Positions 10,607 through 22,939 are shown, counted from the stretch's first letter. The stretch is 64,000 nt of DNA from Rapana venosa (GCA_028751875.1 CM054167.1:16915301-16979300), one strand, 5' to 3'. Made by a program: numbers and translations. The notes: generated by a model not told the origin, from the sequence alone.

Positions 10607-11385
10607 GGGACAAAGAAATGTGGTGACCAACTTAATGAGGCAAAAACCAGGAACAAGCATGCATGGCTAGAGGGCACACGACTAAAGAGGCTTTTTAGAG
10701 AAGGGACAACAGGATGGCAATAAGCTGTAGAGCTGATGGCAAAACGTTCCCCCTGTCACCCTGATTTTCTGCTACTAAGCTCTGGCGTGACGTGTTGATT
10801 GTCTGGTAGAGTGCAACCCTAGTGCTGCTTACCCAGACACTAACGATTGTTTTGCTCCAGTGTAAACAACACAATGTACCTGACAGCTGCAGTTTTGAAA
10901 GGCACTTTAGCATAAACACACATTGGAGAAAAGTGAAAGAAAATTTCAGAAAAAAAGCGGAAGATCTTGGTCACCATAAAACTTTAACACTGAGAAAGAG
11001 CTGCAGAACTGGAAGAATTTCATTTTTTTTATACTGATGTGGAACTGAGGATGTCAAGGAATCACGGTGACATTTTCTTTATATGTCATTCTATGTGTGA
11101 TGTTGGTTTTCTCGCATATATTATTATTTTCGACATTAAATTTGGCTTGCTGTTACTGGAAAGTGTTTGTGAAGACAATACAGTTTTGTTTAATCTATAC
11201 CTATATTTGGTCTTTCTTTGCATATATTCGCTCAAATGATGTTTTTATGCAGAAGAAAGCCAGGTAGATTTGTTTGCATTGGTTTTCATGGGCTTATCTG
11301 GGGAATAATGGTGTAAACAACTGGCATCAAGGTCACTACTCTAGTATTCTGAGAACAGCCCAGATTGCAATGCATTTTAATACAA
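10607..11385. other. Unassigned intergenic sequence
   Basis: No transposon or exon recognised. Two overlapping plus-strand frames of 66 codons at 11039-11267 are rich in Phe, Leu, Ile and Tyr and look like AT-rich chance frames. Confidence 0.4.
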
Positions 11386-11389
11386 TGCA

Positions 11390-11560
11390 TCACAAACACA
11401 ATAGAATACAATACAATATAATATAGCACAATGCAATACACCACAATACAATACAATGCAGTGCAATGCAATATAATACAATAAAACAATACAAATTCAA
11501 TACAATACAACGCAATACAATGCAATGCAATGCACTATAATATAATACAAACATGACAAA
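11390..11560. repeat. Degenerate (ACAAT/GCAAT)n pentamer array
   Basis: Pentamers ATACA and ATGCA alternate over about 170 bp with transitions and occasional indels. Confidence 0.85.
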
Positions 11561-11589
11561 GAATGAGAAGTCACTGTGCAAGAACCCTC

Positions 11590-13520
11590 ATACTAGTACT
11601 CTACTATCAATCTATAAGCCTAATTACTGCCGATCTATTGGCTTTGTTATTGCTGATCTATTGGCTTTATTAATATCAATCTATAAGCCTTATTACTGCT
11701 GATGTACAGGCTTTGTTATTGCTGATCTATTCGCTTTATCAATATCAATATATAAGCCTAATTACTGCTGATGTAAGGCTTTGTTGATATAAATCTATAC
11801 GCCTAATTACTGCCGATCTCTTGGCTTTGTTGTTGCTGATCTATTGCCTTTATTAATAATAATCTATAAGCCTACTTACTGCCAATCCATTGCCTTTGTT
11901 ATTGCTGATCTATCGATTTTCTTAATATCAATCTATAAGTCTAGTTAATGCTGATCTATTGACCTTGTTATTGCTGATCTATTGGCTTTATTAATATCAA
12001 TCTGTAAGCCTACTTACTGACAATTTATTGGCTTTGATATTGCTCATCTATTGCCGATATTAACATCAATCTATATGCCTTATTACTTCTGATTTATTGG
12101 CTTTGTTATTGCTGATCTGTTGCCTTTATTAATATCAATCTATAAGCCTTATTACTGCCAATCTATTGTTTTTTTTACTGTCAATCTGTTGGTTTTGTTA
12201 CTGTTAATCTCTTGGCTTTGTTACTGTCAATCTGTTGGCTTTGTTACTGTCAATCTGTTGGCTTTGCTACTGTCAATCTGTTGGCTTTGTTACTGTAAAT
12301 CTGTTGGCTTTGTTACTTTCAATCTGTTGGCTTTGTTACTGTCAATCTGTTGGCTTTGTTACTGTCAATCTGTTGGCTTTGTTACTGTCAATATGTTGGC
12401 TTGGTTACTTTCAATCTGTTGGCTTGTTACTGTCAATCTGTTGGCTTTGCTACTGTCAATCTGTTGGCTTGTTACTGTCAATCTGTTGGCTTTGTTACTG
12501 TCAATCTGTTGGCTTTGTTACTGTCAATCTGTTGGCTTTGTTACTGTCAATATGTTGGCTTGGTTACTTTCAATCTGTTGGCTTGTTACTGTCAATCTGT
12601 TGGCTTGTTACTGTTAATCTGTTGGCTTTGTTACTGTCAATATGTTGGCTTGGTTACTTTCAATCTGTTGGCTTGTTACTGTCAATCTGTTGGCTTGTTA
12701 CTGTCAATCTGTTGGCTTTGCTACTGGCAATCTTATGGCTTTCTTACTGTCACTACTGTCAATCTGTTGGCTTTGCTACTGTCAATCTGTTGGCTTGTTA
12801 CTGTCAATCTGTTGGCTTTGCTACTGGCAATCTTATGGCTTTCTTACTGTCACTACTGTCAATCTGTTGGCTTTGTTACTGTCAATCTGTTGGCTTTGCT
12901 ACTGGCAATCTTATGGCTTTCTTACTGTCACTACTGTCAATCTGTTGGCTTTTGTTACTGTCAATATGTTGGCTTGGTTACTTTCAATCTGTTAGCTTGT
13001 TACTGTAAATCTGGTGGCTTGGTTACTGTTAATCTGTTGGCTTTGTTACTGTCAATTTGTTGGCTTGGTTACTGTTAATCTGTTGGCTTTATTACTGTCA
13101 ATCTATTGGCTTTGATAATGTCAGTCTAATTGCTTTGATACTGTAAATACTGTCAATCTCTTGGCTTTGCTACTATCTGTTGGTTTTGTTACTGTAAATC
13201 TGTTGGTCTTGTTATTGTTAATCTATTGTGTTTTTTTTACTGTCAATCTATTGGCCTTGTTACTGTTTATCTATTGGTCATGTTACTGTAAATACTATTG
13301 GCCTGATTGCTGTCAAACTATTGGCTGATTGCTGTCAATCTATTGGTCCTATTATTGATAATTTGTTAGTTGCATTAATGTTAATCCATTGGCCTTTATA
13401 CTGTCAGTTTATTGGCTATATCTCTGTAATTTGCCGGCTTTAAAAAACTATCAATCTGGTGACCTCAACACCATCTATATATTGGCTTCCTTGCTGTCAA
13501 TCTATTGACCTCATTTACTC
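11590..13520. repeat. 23-bp minisatellite array with internal higher-order structure
   Basis: The core unit is GGCTTTGTTACTGTCAATC plus TGTT (23 bp). The left part (11590-12170) repeats as a roughly 69-bp trimer, with monomers carrying TTATTGCTGATCTA, TTAATATCAATCTA and TTACTGCCGATCTA. The middle (about 12190-12710) is nearly uniform. At about 12710-12960 a composite unit containing GGCAATCTTATGGC and a TCACTACTGTC junction appears three times. The right part (13040-13520) is diverged. Leu/Cys/Tyr/Gln frames across it are artefacts. Confidence 0.95.
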
Positions 13521-13760
13521 AGCCCAGCAAACTGGTCAGTCCAGAGAACCACATCATCAATGAAATTCAGACAGGTCAATGGGATTGGGTCACTGACCTC
13601 TGCCTTCCTTCACAACTGACCACTGGCCTTGCAGAGACACCAATGCTTTCAGTAACCAATGGGCTTGGATTACCAGAGACTGATAAATACCAATAAAGTA
13701 AGAAGATAAATGGGAATCAAAATGGCTACAACAAATTGGCCATAGTTAGGATGGAACAGC
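13515..13760 (+). repeat. Dispersed repeat E, copy 1
   Basis: About 240 bp alignable to 15228-15480. Shared landmarks in order are GAGAAYMACATCAT, GGGATTGGGTCAYTGAC, CAGTRACCA, ACAGAGACTGAT and GGMTGGAACAG-like sequence. It is diverged, of unknown origin, without a coding frame or tRNA head. Confidence 0.55.
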
Positions 13761-13804
13761 GCAATAATGTACATCGTTTGCTGTGCTGGAGGTTGAAAGA
13801 AAAG

Positions 13805-13878
13805 TGTTATATATATAAAATATATATATATATATATTTTATATATATATATATATATATTAATATATATATATATAT

Positions 13879-13915
<37 letters not shown>

Positions 13916-13965
13916 TGTGTGTGTGTGTGTGTGTTGTGTGTGTGGTGTGTGTGTGGGGTTTTATG
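13805..13965. repeat. (TA)n / (TG)n compound microsatellite
   Basis: AT/TA runs broken by TTTT and AAA steps, then GT repeats from 13914. The AT part is self-complementary and could extrude as a cruciform. Confidence 0.9.
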
Positions 13966-14283
13966 TGTTGTGTGAGATAGATATATAGACAGACAGACAG
14001 ATAGACACAGAGATAGACAGACAGACAGACGGATAAACAGAGGTAGATATTATTTTGCTGTGTCAAGAAATGATAGCAGAGTAAAACTCATTTTCCCCCG
14101 AGAAACGACACTCAAGTATCTTAAAATCACCAAACCTCAAACAAACCCCAAAACAACAACAACAATATAGAAAGATACAATATAGATATAGTTGTGGCCC
14201 TCTTGACCTCTTTTAATCAGTATACCAAAGTGGAGAGCACAGAGAACTGGGCCTTTAACACAACACATACACCATTTTATACA
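13966..14283. other. GATA/GACA-rich then unassigned sequence
   Basis: GATAGACAGACAGA tetramers at 13976-14040, then AT-rich unassigned sequence. Confidence 0.5.
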
Positions 14284-14732
14284 GGGGGCGGGATAGCCTG
14301 GTGATCAGAGCGTTGCCCATTGACCTCGCAATATACGGGCTAGGGTTCGATTCCGTTGAAGGGGACTTCCTTCTCCCCCCCTCCCCCACCACCACCCCTG
14401 GAGTTAATCAGTGTATCGATTCCACACACCCTGAAAATGTTTAAAAAGCTCTTTTGGGTGAGACTATAAACCGAGGTCCCGCGTGCGTACGCACACAGAA
14501 TATGTTGCGCACACGTTAAAACCTGTTCCGCTTTTCGCTTTTCAGAGGAATAGGAAGTTGTCTGCAATTGGGAACAGATGAAAAAGTTTACAAAATCGCA
14601 TGCACATGGGAACTGGATATAAAAACACATGAGTTTTTATTCCATTATCATTGAAATAAAAGAATAAGTAAACAGATAAATAGATAGATGAATAGATCAA
14701 TAAATAAATAAATAAATAAATAGATAAATAAT
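14284..14732 (+). mobile_element. SINE-B copy 2
   Basis: The head is GGGGGCGGGATAGCCTGGTG with B box GGGTTCGATTCCG. A C-rich expansion (CCCCCCTCCCCCACC) follows. The body has GGTGAGACTATAAACCGAGG, and the end is GAGTTTTTATTCCATTATC plus a long AATA-rich tail. Younger-looking than copy 4. Confidence 0.9.
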
Positions 14733-14919
14733 AAGAACTGAGTCATGGACCATTTAATGCTTCCTTTAGTACAACAACTTGTCCCTAGGCATCAATATAT
14801 TCGGCTACCAGTGTCCCTGCGTTGTCAAAACATTGATAAAATACCATTTGGATGAGGTGTCAAAAAGGGATACAACACATAGGGCTTGGATGACTGGAGC
14901 TTGTAGAAGTAGACTGAGC

Positions 14920-15025
14920 TATGGAGACAGAGACAGAGACAGAGACAGAGCAGGAGAGAGAGATATATATATAGAGAGAGAGAGAGTGAAAGAGAGAGAT
15001 ATATATATATAGAGAGAGAGGAAGA
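14920..15025. repeat. (GACAGA)n, (GA)n and TATA microsatellite
   Basis: Hexamers of AGAGAC grade into GA runs punctuated twice by TATATATA. Confidence 0.9.
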
Positions 15026-15227
15026 ATCGTTGAGAGTACGAAACATGTGCTTTCCTTTGTAAATACAAAACTAAAACAGGCAAAGGTGAAACCAAAACAA
15101 ACAATAACACCTCAGAAAAAACAAAAAGTCCCTGTCCAGCTACCTGATAGCAGTGATTTACTCTATCAAAGAGGATGACTAACTGGCTACAATGCTTCTC
15201 CTTAATCTTTTGAACTTCTGTCATCAA

Positions 15228-15480
15228 CCAAGTGAAGTGGAGAGAGAGAGAGCCAGAGAATAACATCATTAGTGAGACAATGTACAGACAACGTTAAAGG
15301 GATTGGGTCATTGACTGCGTCCTTCAGGAATGGCAAATGACCCAAGACACTGATGACTTCAGTGACCATTCTGCACGGTTTGTCACAGAGACTGATCAAT
15401 GTCGTTAATTTAGTTGTGGAGTCTTTAACGGTTATGGCAGCTTGGTCATAACAGGGATGATTGGAACAGTGACTGGGCTG
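15228..15480 (+). repeat. Dispersed repeat E, copy 2
   Basis: Aligns with 13515-13760 over its whole length with many substitutions. Same orientation, about 1.7 kb apart. Confidence 0.55.
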
Positions 15481-15548
15481 TAGGGTGTAGAGAGAGGGAA
15501 GGAGGGGGAGGGGGTGTCCTGAAATATTGGTGATATGGAGAGGTTGTC

Positions 15549-15551
15549 TAT

Positions 15552-15584
<33 letters not shown>

Positions 15585-15612
15585 CATCTATCTATTTATC
15601 ATCTATCTATCC
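15549..15612. repeat. (TCTA)n microsatellite
   Basis: About 14 TCTA tetramers with two interruptions. Confidence 0.9.
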
Positions 15613-15839
15613 AATGTGTACTTTTATATAAAGTACCAGGCAAAAGAATAAAGATGAGCTGTGATGGGTGAAGGGGAAATAGTGTTAACACTTTTTAAAA
15701 ATCAAAATGCTTTTGTCATGTTTTTCTTTTAGATGTAAAGTTACTTGTGATATTTGTATTGATTGTGCTTATGATGTGTTTCATGAGAAGTGTTTGAATT
15801 TTTGTTGTGTTGTGGTTTTGCTTTGCTACTCTTAACCTT

Positions 15840-15907
15840 CACTGGTGTGTGCGTGCGCACGCACATGCGTGTATTTTTTTAATGTGTCTGTGTGGATGAG
15901 TGGGTGC

Positions 15908-15947
<40 letters not shown>

Positions 15948-16230
15948 ATGGATGTGTGTGGGTAGGTGGGTGTGGATGGGTGTGTGTGTGTGTGTGTGTG
16001 TGGGTGTGTGTGTGTATGTGTGTGTGTACGTGTGTGTGTGTGTTGATGGTTGGTGTGGGTGTGTGTGTGTGTGACGTAGATTGTTGTCGGCTTTTAAAAT
16101 ACTGTTTTATTTCTTGATATGTGTTGTTTAATAATGCATGCTGTGTAATTATAATTGTAAAATAAAGTATGCCAGTATAAGCTTTCATTTGTTGACACAT
16201 GTTTATCATCTACACCCCCCCCCCCCCCCC
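15840..16230. repeat. (TG)n microsatellite and poly-C tract
   Basis: TG repeats with GGTG and GATG interruptions at 15845-16075. A poly-C run of 17 sits at about 16214-16230. Confidence 0.9.
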
Positions 16231-16640
16231 AAGGCATAACAACGGCAAACAAAAAGTGAAAACAAACACAGCAGCAAAGTACATACAAAAACATATAGCA
16301 GTAAACACAAACTACATAATGTTTTAACAACTAATCAAAAATTCACAACAAAATACAGATTATACAAGCTACTAGCAAAATGTTCAAACAAACAGCTGTC
16401 AATTTGTGTAGTGATCCCAACACAGACCTTTATCCCTCCTTTTCAAAACTTGTGTACAACTATTGATCACAGGATTTCAGGGAAATATAATGAGGGGGCA
16501 CAGAATTGGAACAGAGTATCAGAACTGACGAGTGGGCTTAGTCTTTGGAAAAAAATCCCACACAGAAAGATGGACAAGGTGGTGTTTGTGAATTATGGGC
16601 CATTTGTATGTGCATTCATGCTACCCAAAGTATCACGTCA
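16231..16640. other. Unassigned intergenic sequence
   Basis: A-rich with CAAACA clusters. No element recognised. Confidence 0.4.
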
Positions 16641-16982
16641 GGGGACAGGATAGACAAGGGGTTAGAACATTGTGCTCGCAATCTGACGACCCGGGTTCGA
16701 ATCTCATTAAAGGGATTTTTTCCTCTGGATTTAACATCAGTGCAGACTCCACTTTCCCTTAAAGTCCTTCGGATGAGAAATATCAACCGAGGTTTCGTGT
16801 GAAAACGCACGCAGAACATCTTGCGCAAATGTTAAATCTTGTTCCGCTTTTCGGAAGACTAGACCATTGTGTGCCTGCAGAAACAGATGACAAAATATAC
16901 AAAACCGCATACACACAGGGACTGGATGTAATAAAAAGCACATGAGTGCTGATTCCATTATCCTCGATATGAAAAAAAACCA
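16641..16982 (+). mobile_element. SINE-B copy 3, complete
   Basis: Good reference copy. The head is GGGGACAGGATAGACAAGG then GGTTAGAACATTGTGCTCGC, with B box GGGTTCGAATC. The body has GATTTAACATCAGTGCAGAC, TCCTTCGGATGAGAAA, AACCGAGGTTTCGTGTG and CATTGTGTGCCTGCAGAAAC. It ends ATTCCATTATCCTCGATATG followed by poly-A. Confidence 0.92.
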
Positions 16983-17930
16983 CACTTGTATTCCTAATTC
17001 GCACACTTAAGCATAAAACAGACAAGAAGAAATGAGCGCTGATAACTGACACCCTTCCATAGGAAGGCAGATAACAGTGACACAGGTAACAATGGTAGAG
17101 TTAGAAGAGAACATTGAAATAGGCTAGAAACGAAGTCGATTGCACTATGTTACAGGAACTCCTATATTCTGTTGAAAAAGCACAATGTTTTCAAATTGCA
17201 AGAGGAAAGTAACTTTTTTTTAAAGTAAGCCTTAAAGAAGATTCATGCAGTCATTGCACTCTGGCTTTTCGGGGCTTGTTAGATAAAGAATCACAACATG
17301 GTGGTAAATGTAGGGACCAGGGTCAGGATTTCAATTTTGAGATTTTGATTGCTGACAAAACTATAGCCACTAGTGTACCTTGTATTGAAATATTCGATGC
17401 TTAACTTCCCAACTGTTTATTGTGTCACTTCCTGCAGTGTATCATTTCAATTTATAATAACTGTTTGTATACTTATCCGATTTTCAATCAGTTTTTTGTA
17501 CTGAATAGCCTGTTCATTGCAGATTAACAACACGTCAATAATTAAAACTTGACCTCTGGTGCAATGCGACTCATTATGAGGTGGAGCGTCACATTTGTAT
17601 TTTCATACAACGTATAGATCCACGGCAAGTCGCTCTCTGTATGCTCTTCAAACTTTTAATACACATTTTCGGCATAGCTGATCATGTACCTTTTTCAAAA
17701 TAACTACTTTACCAAAATCCTGTTGTTTTTTTTCTTTCTTTTAGGCAGTTACATTTGTAATACATCAATGTAACGACTGTTATTTCCACTACGGTCATAA
17801 CGTATGTTTAGCTTTCATTGCTCAGCTTGGCTAGTATTACCTTAGGTTGATTTGCAATACAGCAAGAGTCTATTTACACACAACATTCAGAAGACATATT
17901 CGGGACCGCCGATTCTGAATTAGTTTTCTA
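16983..17930. other. Unassigned AT-rich sequence
   Basis: About 950 bp with no recognised repeat, no open frame above background and no clear splice signals. Probably ordinary intergenic or intronic DNA. Confidence 0.4.
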
Positions 17931-18243
17931 AGGGGCGTGGTAGTCTAGTGGTTAGAGCGTTGTGCTCACAAATCTGAGGGCCCTGGTTTGAGCCACCACC
18001 GGGGCCCCTTTTCGAGGGCATTTTCTTTACTCTGGAGTTAACATCAATACTAACCACACGAAATCGAAAAAAACACACCGTTAAAACATGTTCCACTTTT
18101 TGGAAGAGCAGGCTATTGTGTACCGGTGCGAACGGATGACAAACTTGACAAAAGTGCATACACACGGGGACTTGATGTAAAATAGTACATGAGTGCTTAT
18201 TCCATTATCCTCGAAATAAATAAATAAATAACTAACTAAATTA
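17931..18243 (+). mobile_element. SINE-B copy 4 with internal deletion
   Basis: The head GGGGCGTGGTAGTCTAGTGG and TTAGAGCGTTGTGCTCAC are clear. The centre between CATCAATACTAACCAC and CGTTAAAACATGTTCC is shortened and loses the GGATGAGAC core. The 3' end is normal, with an AATAAATAAATAAC tail. Confidence 0.88.
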
Positions 18244-18334
18244 AAGGAAACTCCTTTACACAAGAATATCAACAGATGTCCCGAAGGTTATTTTGCATAG
18301 GTAGGAGCAGATAACAAAGTTTAAAAGAAGAAGA

Positions 18335-18408
18335 AAAACAACAACAACAATAACAACAACGACAAAGCAGCAACAACAACAGCAGCAGTGGCAGCAACAA
18401 CATCAACA

Positions 18409-18439
<31 letters not shown>

Positions 18440-18482
18440 CAACAACAGAAGCAGCAGCAGCAGTAAAAACAACAACAACAAA
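18335..18482. repeat. (AAC)n/(AGC)n triplet microsatellite
   Basis: AAC and AGC triplets intermixed. The reverse strand stays open as poly-Leu or Val/Ala. Confidence 0.95.
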
Positions 18483-18504
18483 CCAGGCACGCACACTGGT
18501 GTCA

Positions 18505-18605
18505 TGTTTAGACATCTCTACAACGTATCAATGCTGTAACCTCAAAGTGAGCGAAAATAAGGCCGCACTAATCTCACCATTGGTGAATATCAGGGGTCTA
18601 GCTAT
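18505..18605 (+). mobile_element. G tail module (diverged)
   Basis: GTTTAGACATCTCTACAAC, then AATCTCACCATTGGTGAAT and a TCTAGCT end, matching the 3' module seen at 55675 and 58685. No SINE body upstream. Confidence 0.45.
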
Positions 18606-18722
18606 CTCATGAACAAATACATCAAGCTTTGTCGATTTATTCTGTTTAGGCAATCGAACACTTGTTCCGGGTTTTTTCTGTTAGGCTGAAAGTTCGCTGT
18701 CACGACACTTTTTATTAGGAAC

Positions 18723-19024
18723 ACTTAAAGGAACTGGATAGCTCAGTGGTCAGAACACTCTCTTTCCCCAGCTTAAGGCTAAGCAGTACTGAGCGTGGTT
18801 ACCACTTGGATGGGTGACCGTTTGTGCGCCTTGGCTTCAGTACAAATCCCCCAGTTCCCCCAGCTGTATATGGGTACCTGCCCTCTTTAGGGTCAGGGAA
18901 GGTAAAGCAGAGATGGAGAGGAGATGGGCGCCGCCCTCAATATACTGGCCTCTTGAGAAGTGGAGGTCTCTGATGCCCCTTTCTTCTACGGACATATAGG
19001 TTGCGGGACATATCTTTTACTTAA
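18723..19024 (+). mobile_element. SINE-A copy 2
   Basis: A box GGATAGCTCAGTGGTCAGA. The 5S-like part GCTAAGCAGTACTGAGCGTG then ACTTGGATGGGTGACCG is the best preserved in the window. The 3' end is CTTTTAC. ACTTAA on both sides (18723-18728, 19019-19024) is a weak target-site duplication. Confidence 0.9.
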
Positions 19025-19495
19025 TGCAAAAGTGGTTTTCTTCTTTGAAACCAAGTTGTGCAGTAAAATCCTCCGTTCTGCAGCAATTGCAGTAGGCAGT
19101 GTTAGTTTTATATACCTTAGATAGCCTTTGAAATCCTTGCTTCTTTTGTTTACTTTTGCATAACTGTTCTTTACCTTTCCTGTTACTTTTCTGTCTGTAT
19201 GTGTTTATTTGATTCCTATTGCTGTGTTGTTGTTGTTGTTGTTGATGTTCTTGTTGTGGCTTTTGATACAAATCTTGTCTGAGTTTGTTATTATTTTTTT
19301 CTGGTGGTTGTTTGCTGAAATGTTTATTTTGGCGATTGCTCGTGTTTTTAAGTCTTTCTATGTCTTTGTTCGTCTTGTCTTTGCTTTTCTTTCCTTTCTA
19401 TGTTCGTTTCTTGCTCTTTGTTTCTGTTTTTGTGCTTTGTTTCTTTTCTTTTTCCTTCTTTCTGTTTTTCTCTTGTCTTTTTGCTGTCAACCTGC
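19025..19495. other. Unassigned T-rich sequence
   Basis: Contains a TTG run at 19228-19245 and many TTTCTTT motifs. Long Phe/Leu frames reflect composition. Confidence 0.4.
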
Positions 19496-19499
19496 CTGT

Positions 19500-19995
<496 letters not shown>

Positions 19996-20194
19996 GACAG
20001 GCAGACAGGCAGAGTGGGAGGCAGGAAATGAGAGAGACAGAGACAGAGAGATCATCCTCTAGAAATTAGAAGAACATTTTATATTTACTACACAGTAACT
20101 TGCAGATTCTCATGTAGTAGATACTATGAAGTTTTGTTTTCATGATGATAAAGAAAACTGCAAGAAATAGACTCATTTAAATAGGCTGCCTTGT

Positions 20195-20735
20195 GCTGAC
20201 CTAAATCTGGCCGCTCTATAACGGAAGCAAAGATCAGACGAGCCCTGCAATATCGGCTTTTGGCTATTTTCAACAGGATTTATGACAAGCAAATAAATCG
20301 GCTTCCCAATAACACCAAAGCTGTTTAGAGCTCTGGTCATTTCCATACAGCTGTACAGGTGTGAAAGTTAGACCGTGACTGCAGAGCTGGTAAAACAAAA
20401 AGTCCAAGTTTCGATATGAAATCAATCAGAAGGCTTCTACTCATTTCCTGGCAGGACCACAGGATCGAGGAGTCAGTGAGGGAAGAGGTGGTCAGGAAAG
20501 CTGGGACACAGGAAACTCTTCTGGTTGCTTTAAAGACAAGGAACCTAGCAGCGCATGTCGGAGGTAGATTCAGAGGCAGACAGAGATGAAGAACTGGATG
20601 CAGAACATCAAAACCTGGACCTGCCTTGACATGGCCTGGCGCTGGCTGTTGCTGGGAAAGGCTGAAGACAGACCTGCCTGGAGTCAATTGTTGACCAACG
20701 TGTGCTGCATCCACACCCCATCCCCACCCCCCCCC
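20195..20735 (+). mobile_element. RTE-like LINE, 3' end of reverse transcriptase ORF (frameshifted)
   Basis: The three plus frames together cover the C-terminal region after the RT palm. They are TEAKIRRALQYRLLAIFNRI near 20219, ALVISIQLYRC near 20333, FDMKSIRRLLLISWQDHRIE near 20412, and RKNWMQNIKTWT with AEDRPAW near 20583-20680. These match the layout of RTE-type ORFs (LLYGCETW-like box, R-R-LL-ISW box, GR-R-GR then K-W-NI-EW). An in-frame stop replaces the W of the ETW box, and several frame changes are needed, so it is dead. It is the left anchor of the noisy copy beginning at 24250. Confidence 0.7.
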
Positions 20736-20929
20736 TCAAAATGTAAGGAACTGCTGCTGGGGATAATAATGCTGCTGCTGCTGCTGATAATGGTGATGAT
20801 GTTGAGATGGCTTTGTTAACAAGTAATTGTTACCGGGCGGATATTAGCTTATCTCCCACGTGATCAGAGCGAATTGTGTTACTATTGTGCAGCGCACTGA
20901 TTCGTTGGGTGCTAGTTGAAAGCCGTCCA

Positions 20930-21665
20930 TTGCATACACTTTGCCTTCGTTACATACACTTTGCCTTCATTGCATACACTTTGCCTTCATTGCATACTTT
21001 GCCTTCATTGCATACACTTTGCCTTCATTGCATACTTTGCCTTCATTGCATACACTTTGCCTTCATTGCATACTTTGCCTTCATTGCATACACTTTGCCT
21101 TCATTGCATACACTTTGCCTTCATTGCATACACTTTGCCTTCGTTACATACACTTTGCCTTCATTGCATACACTTTGCCTTCGTTACATACACTTTGCCT
21201 TCATTGCATACACTTTGCCTTCGTTACATACACTTTGCCTTCGTTACATACACTTTGCCTTCGTTACATACACTTTGCCTTCGTTACATACACTTTGCCT
21301 TCGTTACATACACTTTGCCCTTTGTTACATACACTTTGCCTTCGTTACATACACTTTGCCTTCGTTACATACACTTTGCCTTCGTTACATACACTTTGCC
21401 TTCGTTACATACACTTTGCCTTCGTTACATACACTTTGCCTTCATTGCATACACTTTGCCTTCGTTACATACACTTTGCCTTCGTTACATACACTTTGCC
21501 TTCGTTACATACACTTTGCCTTCATTGCATACACTTTGCCTTCGTTACATACACTTTGCCTTCATTGCATACACTTTGCCTTCATTGCATACACTTTGCC
21601 TTCATTGCATACACTTCCTTCATTGCATACACTTTGCCTTCATTGCATACACTTTGCCTTTGCGG
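20930..21665. repeat. 20-bp minisatellite with two alternating variants, about 37 units
   Basis: Unit TTCRTTRCATACACTTTGCC occurs as CATTGCAT (alpha) and CGTTACAT (beta), which differ at two linked positions. Alpha predominates at both ends and beta in the centre. Several alpha units near the left lack an AC pair (18 bp). One unit reads CCCTTTGTTAC. Confidence 0.95.
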
Positions 21666-22255
21666 TAAAATGTAGAATTTATATACAGCCATTTCTTAGA
21701 GACCACATCCTCCCTGTTGTGACAGTGCTGCTGTAGCTGATATGTTGTACAGAGTCGTGGCAGATCAACTATCTCCACTCTGTTACATAGTAAAAAAAAA
21801 AAGATTGAGCAATCTCTCTCTCACGCATACACACACACAATCACACACACAAACACATGCATGCACACACAAAACCACACACACATAAACGCACACGCAC
21901 GCACACGCGCACGCACGCACACATACAGACTTGCACACTCCTACATAATTTTTCTTATGAAAACAATGCCCGGGGAAAAACACAGTCAAATTCTCGGAGG
22001 TTGCTAATGTTGTGGCTCATTTCACCTCATGTTTCACCTCCCTGACTTGTTACCGCTTCATTACTCGGCCAAGCTGTTCACCAGCATTTGGGATCCTTTG
22101 CTATAATTATTACACACTGATGATGGTAGTCTGGTTTATGTCAGGCAGGGACCCGGCAGAAAAAACCTCAACTAGGTTAACTGATTGCTTTGATGATGAA
22201 AGTGGGCAACATTCATGCTGGGAATGTTGGAGGATATGGGCGTATAGAGTGTGAC
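21666..22255. other. Unassigned with a (CA)n tract
   Basis: CA/CG-rich run at 21823-21930. The rest has no recognised element, but its order of landmarks is repeated in degraded form at about 25300-25740. Confidence 0.5.
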
Positions 22256-22259
22256 TGAG

Positions 22260-22640
22260 TATGTCTGTTTGTGTGATGTGTGGTTGTGTGATGTGTGTGT
22301 GATGTGTGTATGTGTGTGATGTGTGTGCGATGTGTGTGTGATGTGTGTTTGTGAGTGGTGTGTGTGATGTGTGTTTGTGTGTGGTGTGTGTGTGATGTGT
22401 GTGTGTGTATGTGATGTGTGTGTGTGATGTGTGTGTGTTTGTGATGTGCATGTGTTATGTGTGTATGTGTGTGATGTGTGCGTGTGATGTGCGTGTGATG
22501 TGTGTGTGTGCGTGTATACGCGTGTGTGATGTGTGTGTTTGTGTGCATGTGTAATGTGTGTGTTGCATGTGTGTGTGTATGTGTGTGTGTGTGTTGCATG
22601 TGTGTGTGTGTATGTATGTGTGTGTGTGCACAGTCACACG
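22260..22640. repeat. (TG)n with periodic GATG, degenerate
   Basis: TGTGTGATG units of variable length over about 380 bp. Confidence 0.9.
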
Positions 22641-22649
22641 GAGTGCATG

Positions 22650-22939
22650 CCCCAATATTCCCACTCATTAATTGTTTGTTTTTTTACACTTGTATTAGTG
22701 AAATGACTGACAATTAATGCTTGTCTTTCTACTCTTGTGGATATCTGACAGAAACCAGTCTGCTTTCATTGTGTTATAAAACTTAGATCAAAGAGGTCTG
22801 TGATCCAGAGACTGTGGGCAACAAAGTGGAGAAGAGTTAGAGAGGTGAGAGATGAGATGAAATCAGCTGGAAAGTGAGCAACATTTGAGATGACCCCTGT
22901 GTGCTTCGACCTGCCCTATATCTTCGAGAAGCAACAGTC

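Noticed and set aside
12235..13078. Leu/Cys/Tyr-rich membrane-like frames of 242-257 codons
   Set aside because: Translation of the 23-bp array. Hydrophobic segments come from CTGTCAATCTGTTGG repeats.
16641..16735. A tRNA gene
   Set aside because: A and B boxes are present, but the cloverleaf stems do not close and the sequence continues into a SINE body present in many copies.
18780..18835. A 5S rRNA gene fragment
   Set aside because: Only the internal promoter region matches. The 5' and 3' ends of 5S rRNA are missing, and the match sits at the same place in nine dispersed copies, so it belongs to SINE-A.
20876..21736. A 286-codon plus-strand frame and two overlapping frames of ~245 codons
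   Set aside because: Translation of the 20-bp minisatellite. All three frames remain open, with alternating LHTLCL/HFAF motifs set by the repeat.
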